Shown in pieces: positions 62,125 to 64,000 of a stretch of DNA of 64,000 nucleotides. Each line of letters opens with the position of its first letter. Position 1 is the stretch's first letter. A program made the position numbers and the translations under genes. Under the pieces are notes generated by a model. It was not told where the DNA came from and made no database searches. It saw only the letters and a program-made list of their open reading frames with translations. Source of the stretch: Iamia sp038233075 (GTDB lineage Bacteria; Actinomycetota; Acidimicrobiia; Acidimicrobiales; Iamiaceae); NCBI GenBank assembly GCA_038233075.1, contig JBBSMQ010000004.1:1-64000 (forward strand). The letters are read 5' to 3'.

Positions 62125-63159
62125 TCAGTCGAGGGGGTGGTAGCCGGGGACGGCGGCGTGGGGCGTGTCCAGGTAGACCTTGGCCTCGGGGTTCCCGCTG
62201 AAGCGGCCGTGGCTCCAGCGCACCTCGACGTGGCCCTTCACGGTGCGGTCCCGCCCGGCGGCGCGCTCGGACACGTTCGCCTGCCAGCGGACCACCGCCT
62301 GGCCGGCGGGCTCGGGCCACACCTCGAAGGCGGTCAGGCGGTACGCCTGCTGCCAGTCCCACGCGGTGTCAATGCGCAACCGCATCGGCGGTGCCTTGGC
62401 GGTCGAGGCGCCGAGCACGAAGTACGGCGACCCGCCGATGCGGAGCAGGCGCCAGAGGAGGCGCTCCTTCTCGGCCCGGTCCCCGAGCGACGACGACCAC
62501 CGGTCGGCCGAGCGCTCGGCCACCACCCGGGCCAGGCCGGCGTAAGACTCGGCCACCGACACGGGGAGGGTGCGGCCCAGGGCGGACTTCAGCAGCTCCC
62601 GGCCGCCCCGGGCCAGGTCCCCCACCCGGTCGGGGAGGTGCGCCAGCTCGCCCGCACCGGGGAGGCCGCTCTGGGCCAGCTCGGTGCGAGCCGCGCCGTA
62701 GAAGTCCTGCAGCTCCGACGGTGCGATGGTTGCGAACCAGTCCCCCGCCCTGGTCACCGGACCACCGAGGCCCCCCTCGAACAGCCCGGCCGGAGCCATG
62801 TTGTGCAGCACCTTCGACAGGTACTTGCACGACACCAGGTACACCCGGTCGACGCGCAGGTCGGCAGGGACGTCCGAGGGCAGCGGCAGCTTGTCCGGCC
62901 CCTTCCACTCGATGCGGGCCGGCACCCGGCTGCGGAGGGCGCCTTCTGAACGCAGGAAGGCCAGGCCGTTGTCCCAGGCTCGGGCGAAGTCCGCATCGTG
63001 ACGGCCCTCGCCCCGGGCCGCGACCAGCCGCTCCCACTGCGCCTCGGCCACCCCGACCAGCTCGTCGGGCCGGGCGGCGAGGGCCCAGTCCAGGTCGCCC
63101 AGCCCGAGCATCGCCAGCCCGGTGGTGATCTCGGTGACCTCGGTGCGCAGCGACGGCAT
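62125..63159 (-). CDS. unrecognised 344-aa protein downstream of a DNA methyltransferase; possible nuclease
   Basis: I cannot assign a family. The N-terminal third is helical and contains RIEWKGPDKLPLPSDVPADL, then LRVDRVYLVSCKYLSKVLHN (E84, D104, K112), an acid-strand-CK arrangement that is reminiscent of, but not proof of, a PD-(D/E)XK nuclease site. The middle is Ala/Arg-rich with SVAESYAGLARVVAERSADR. The C-terminal third is beta-rich (LLRIGGSPYFVLGASTAKAP; HVEVRWSHGRFSGNPEAKVY). ATG 63159. The MTase gene ends 155 bases upstream on the same strand, so a restriction partner is a reasonable hypothesis. Confidence 0.7.
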   Translation of the reverse strand: MPSLRTEVTEITTGLAMLGLGDLDWALAARPDELVGVAEAQWERLVAARGEGRHDADFARAWDNGLAFLRSEGALRSRVPARIEWKGPDKLPLPSDVPADLRVDRVYLVSCKYLSKVLHNMAPAGLFEGGLGGPVTRAGDWFATIAPSELQDFYGAARTELAQSGLPGAGELAHLPDRVGDLARGGRELLKSALGRTLPVSVAESYAGLARVVAERSADRWSSSLGDRAEKERLLWRLLRIGGSPYFVLGASTAKAPPMRLRIDTAWDWQQAYRLTAFEVWPEPAGQAVVRWQANVSERAAGRDRTVKGHVEVRWSHGRFSGNPEAKVYLDTPHAAVPGYHPLD

Positions 63160-63250
63160 GACCAGAGCGTCGCGCGGTCACCGGTCACCCCGGCGCCCGA
63201 GCGGATCGCGGGCCGGTGCCGCGCTCGTGCCGGTTCGAGCCGATCCTGCC

Positions 63251-63290
63251 CACGATGAGCAGGTCACCGACGCGGTTGACCCTCATCGTG
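63251..63290. promoter_or_regulatory. hairpin between the methyltransferase and 344-aa genes
   Basis: CACGATGAG (63251-63259) pairs with CTCATCGTG (63282-63290), and inside it GGTCA pairs with TGACC, leaving a 10-base loop. It lies in the only spacer between the two genes, 24 bases past the methyltransferase stop, and may be an attenuator, a terminator with read-through, or an operator for a control protein. Confidence 0.6.
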
Positions 63291-63314
63291 AGGCCGCTCG
63301 TGGGCGCAGCGCCA

Positions 63315-64000
63315 TCAAGCGCCGAGCTCGTCGGGGCGCCAGAAGCCCACGAGCGCGGTGTCCACGGTTCCCGAGGCGTAGGCGGCCAACCGACGGCGAC
63401 CCTCGGGCGAGAGGATCTCCACCACGTCGAACAGCGAGCTCGGGCCTGCGTGGCGAAGGGCCCGGTCGACCGCGGAACGGGCGGAGGGCCCGGCGGCGAC
63501 GAGCAGGACGGGTGGCTCCTCGGTGACCCCCGCGATCACGGTGCCCCGGCCGATGGCCGCCATGGCGACGTCGGTGCGCGCCAGTCCCGACGGGGCGACG
63601 GTGAAGCCGCCGGCCACGTCGAACAGCCAGCGCCGGCCGGCCTGGTCCTCGGCGGCCAGGGGCACGGTGAGGCCGACCCCCGGGACCCTGACGTTCTGCC
63701 GGATGGCGGTGAAGCCCGCCTCGCCCAGGACCTCGGCCGAGAGGCGCTTCATCGCCGTTCCCCGCACCCTCGCCTCGGCCCGGGCCACCGTGGCCGGGTC
63801 GGCCACCCGGGCGGCGACGGCCGACTGCTCGGCTCCCACGCGACGTCGAGCGATGCCGACGTAGGCCGGGTCGAGGTCGTAGCCGGCATAGCGCCGCCCG
63901 GTGCGCACCGCCGCCACCGCGGTGGTGCCCGAGCCGAGGAAGGGGTCGACGACGAGGTCGTCGGCATAGGTGTAGAGCTCGATCAGGCGCTGGGGCAGGG
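63315..64000 (-). CDS. DNA methyltransferase (N-4/N-6, C-terminal part; runs off the window)
   Basis: The visible 227 residues begin within the methylase domain: LPQRLIELYTYADDLVVDPF, then LGSGTTAVAAVRTGRRYAGY with motif I (DPFLGSGTTA) of the beta-class N6/N4 methylase family, where motif I follows the catalytic motif and is C-terminal. A C-terminal extension of about 170 residues follows (VLGEAGFTAIRQNVRVPGVG; RRWLFDVAGGFTVAPSGLAR). The extension looks like a nuclease-fold strand pattern in which the expected lysine is missing. The start and catalytic motif (DPPY-like) lie outside the window. Confidence 0.88.
   Translation of the reverse strand, partial: LPQRLIELYTYADDLVVDPFLGSGTTAVAAVRTGRRYAGYDLDPAYVGIARRRVGAEQSAVAARVADPATVARAEARVRGTAMKRLSAEVLGEAGFTAIRQNVRVPGVGLTVPLAAEDQAGRRWLFDVAGGFTVAPSGLARTDVAMAAIGRGTVIAGVTEEPPVLLVAAGPSARSAVDRALRHAGPSSLFDVVEILSPEGRRRLAAYASGTVDTALVGFWRPDELGA

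Overview
The window is high-GC DNA with dense, short-spaced genes, many GTG/TTG starts and frequent 4-base ATGA/GTGA overlaps. Gene content (SufBCDSU iron-sulfur assembly with an extra Rieske gene, metX/metB, a MalT-type LuxR regulator, CYP125-like P450, FadE-like acyl-CoA dehydrogenase, MobF relaxase with a helicase domain) points to an actinobacterium. I would guess the class Acidimicrobiia, but that placement is inference.

Layout. Positions 1-8.1 kb are an accessory zone. It holds an integrase fragment, an IS30-family transposase flanked on both sides by truncated genes, an intact DUF4041/GIY-YIG protein, an excisionase-type HTH gene abutting a beheaded and frameshifted MobF relaxase, an intact tyrosine recombinase, and an aldo/keto reductase fossil. 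8.2-12.4 kb carries a MalT-like regulator divergent from a small protein plus ABC ATPase/permease cassette. A tRNA-Gly(GCC) at 12.8 kb has its 3' end facing this block, so it may mark an island boundary. 12.9-18.5 kb is a minus-strand run: a SAM-riboswitch-like leader, metX, metB/C, a Fpg-type glycosylase, a low-complexity membrane protein and two small proteins. 18.7-28 kb holds housekeeping and accessory enzymes (AraC and VOC proteins, an orphan N6-MTase-like protein, DEAD helicase, glutathione peroxidase, Atl-type alkyltransferase-like protein, PhyH oxygenase, serine hydrolase, APH kinase). 28-32.5 kb is the three-gene NAGGN osmoprotectant locus (amidotransferase, synthetase, M42 peptidase), in which the synthetase has lost its acetyltransferase domain and is out of frame. 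32.7-41.2 kb carries lipid and redox enzymes and DNA repair (cyclopropane synthase, P450, acyl-CoA dehydrogenase, MsrB, Ung, MBL hydrolase).

The SUF system is split into two blocks: sufC-sufS-sufU on the plus strand (41.3-43.8 kb), followed by pgmB, and sufB...sufD-Rieske-sufC2 on the minus strand (50.2-55.6 kb). Between them lie a GH65 glycoside phosphorylase (a plausible partner of pgmB), a GNAT and several fossils. 55.8-62.1 kb contains an ABC transporter fossil, a trypsin/PDZ protease divergent from an HxlR regulator with a clean operator, a disrupted RHH antitoxin, and three oxidoreductases. The right edge (62.1-64 kb) has an unrecognised 344-aa protein just downstream of a DNA methyltransferase that runs off the window; this pair is my best candidate for an undescribed restriction-modification-like system.

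Two themes recur. First, about a dozen decayed genes can be reconstructed from frame changes, and they are confined to accessory functions while core genes are intact. Second, several intergenic spacers hold two-copy direct repeats or long hairpins. No CRISPR array, rRNA or prophage structural gene is visible.
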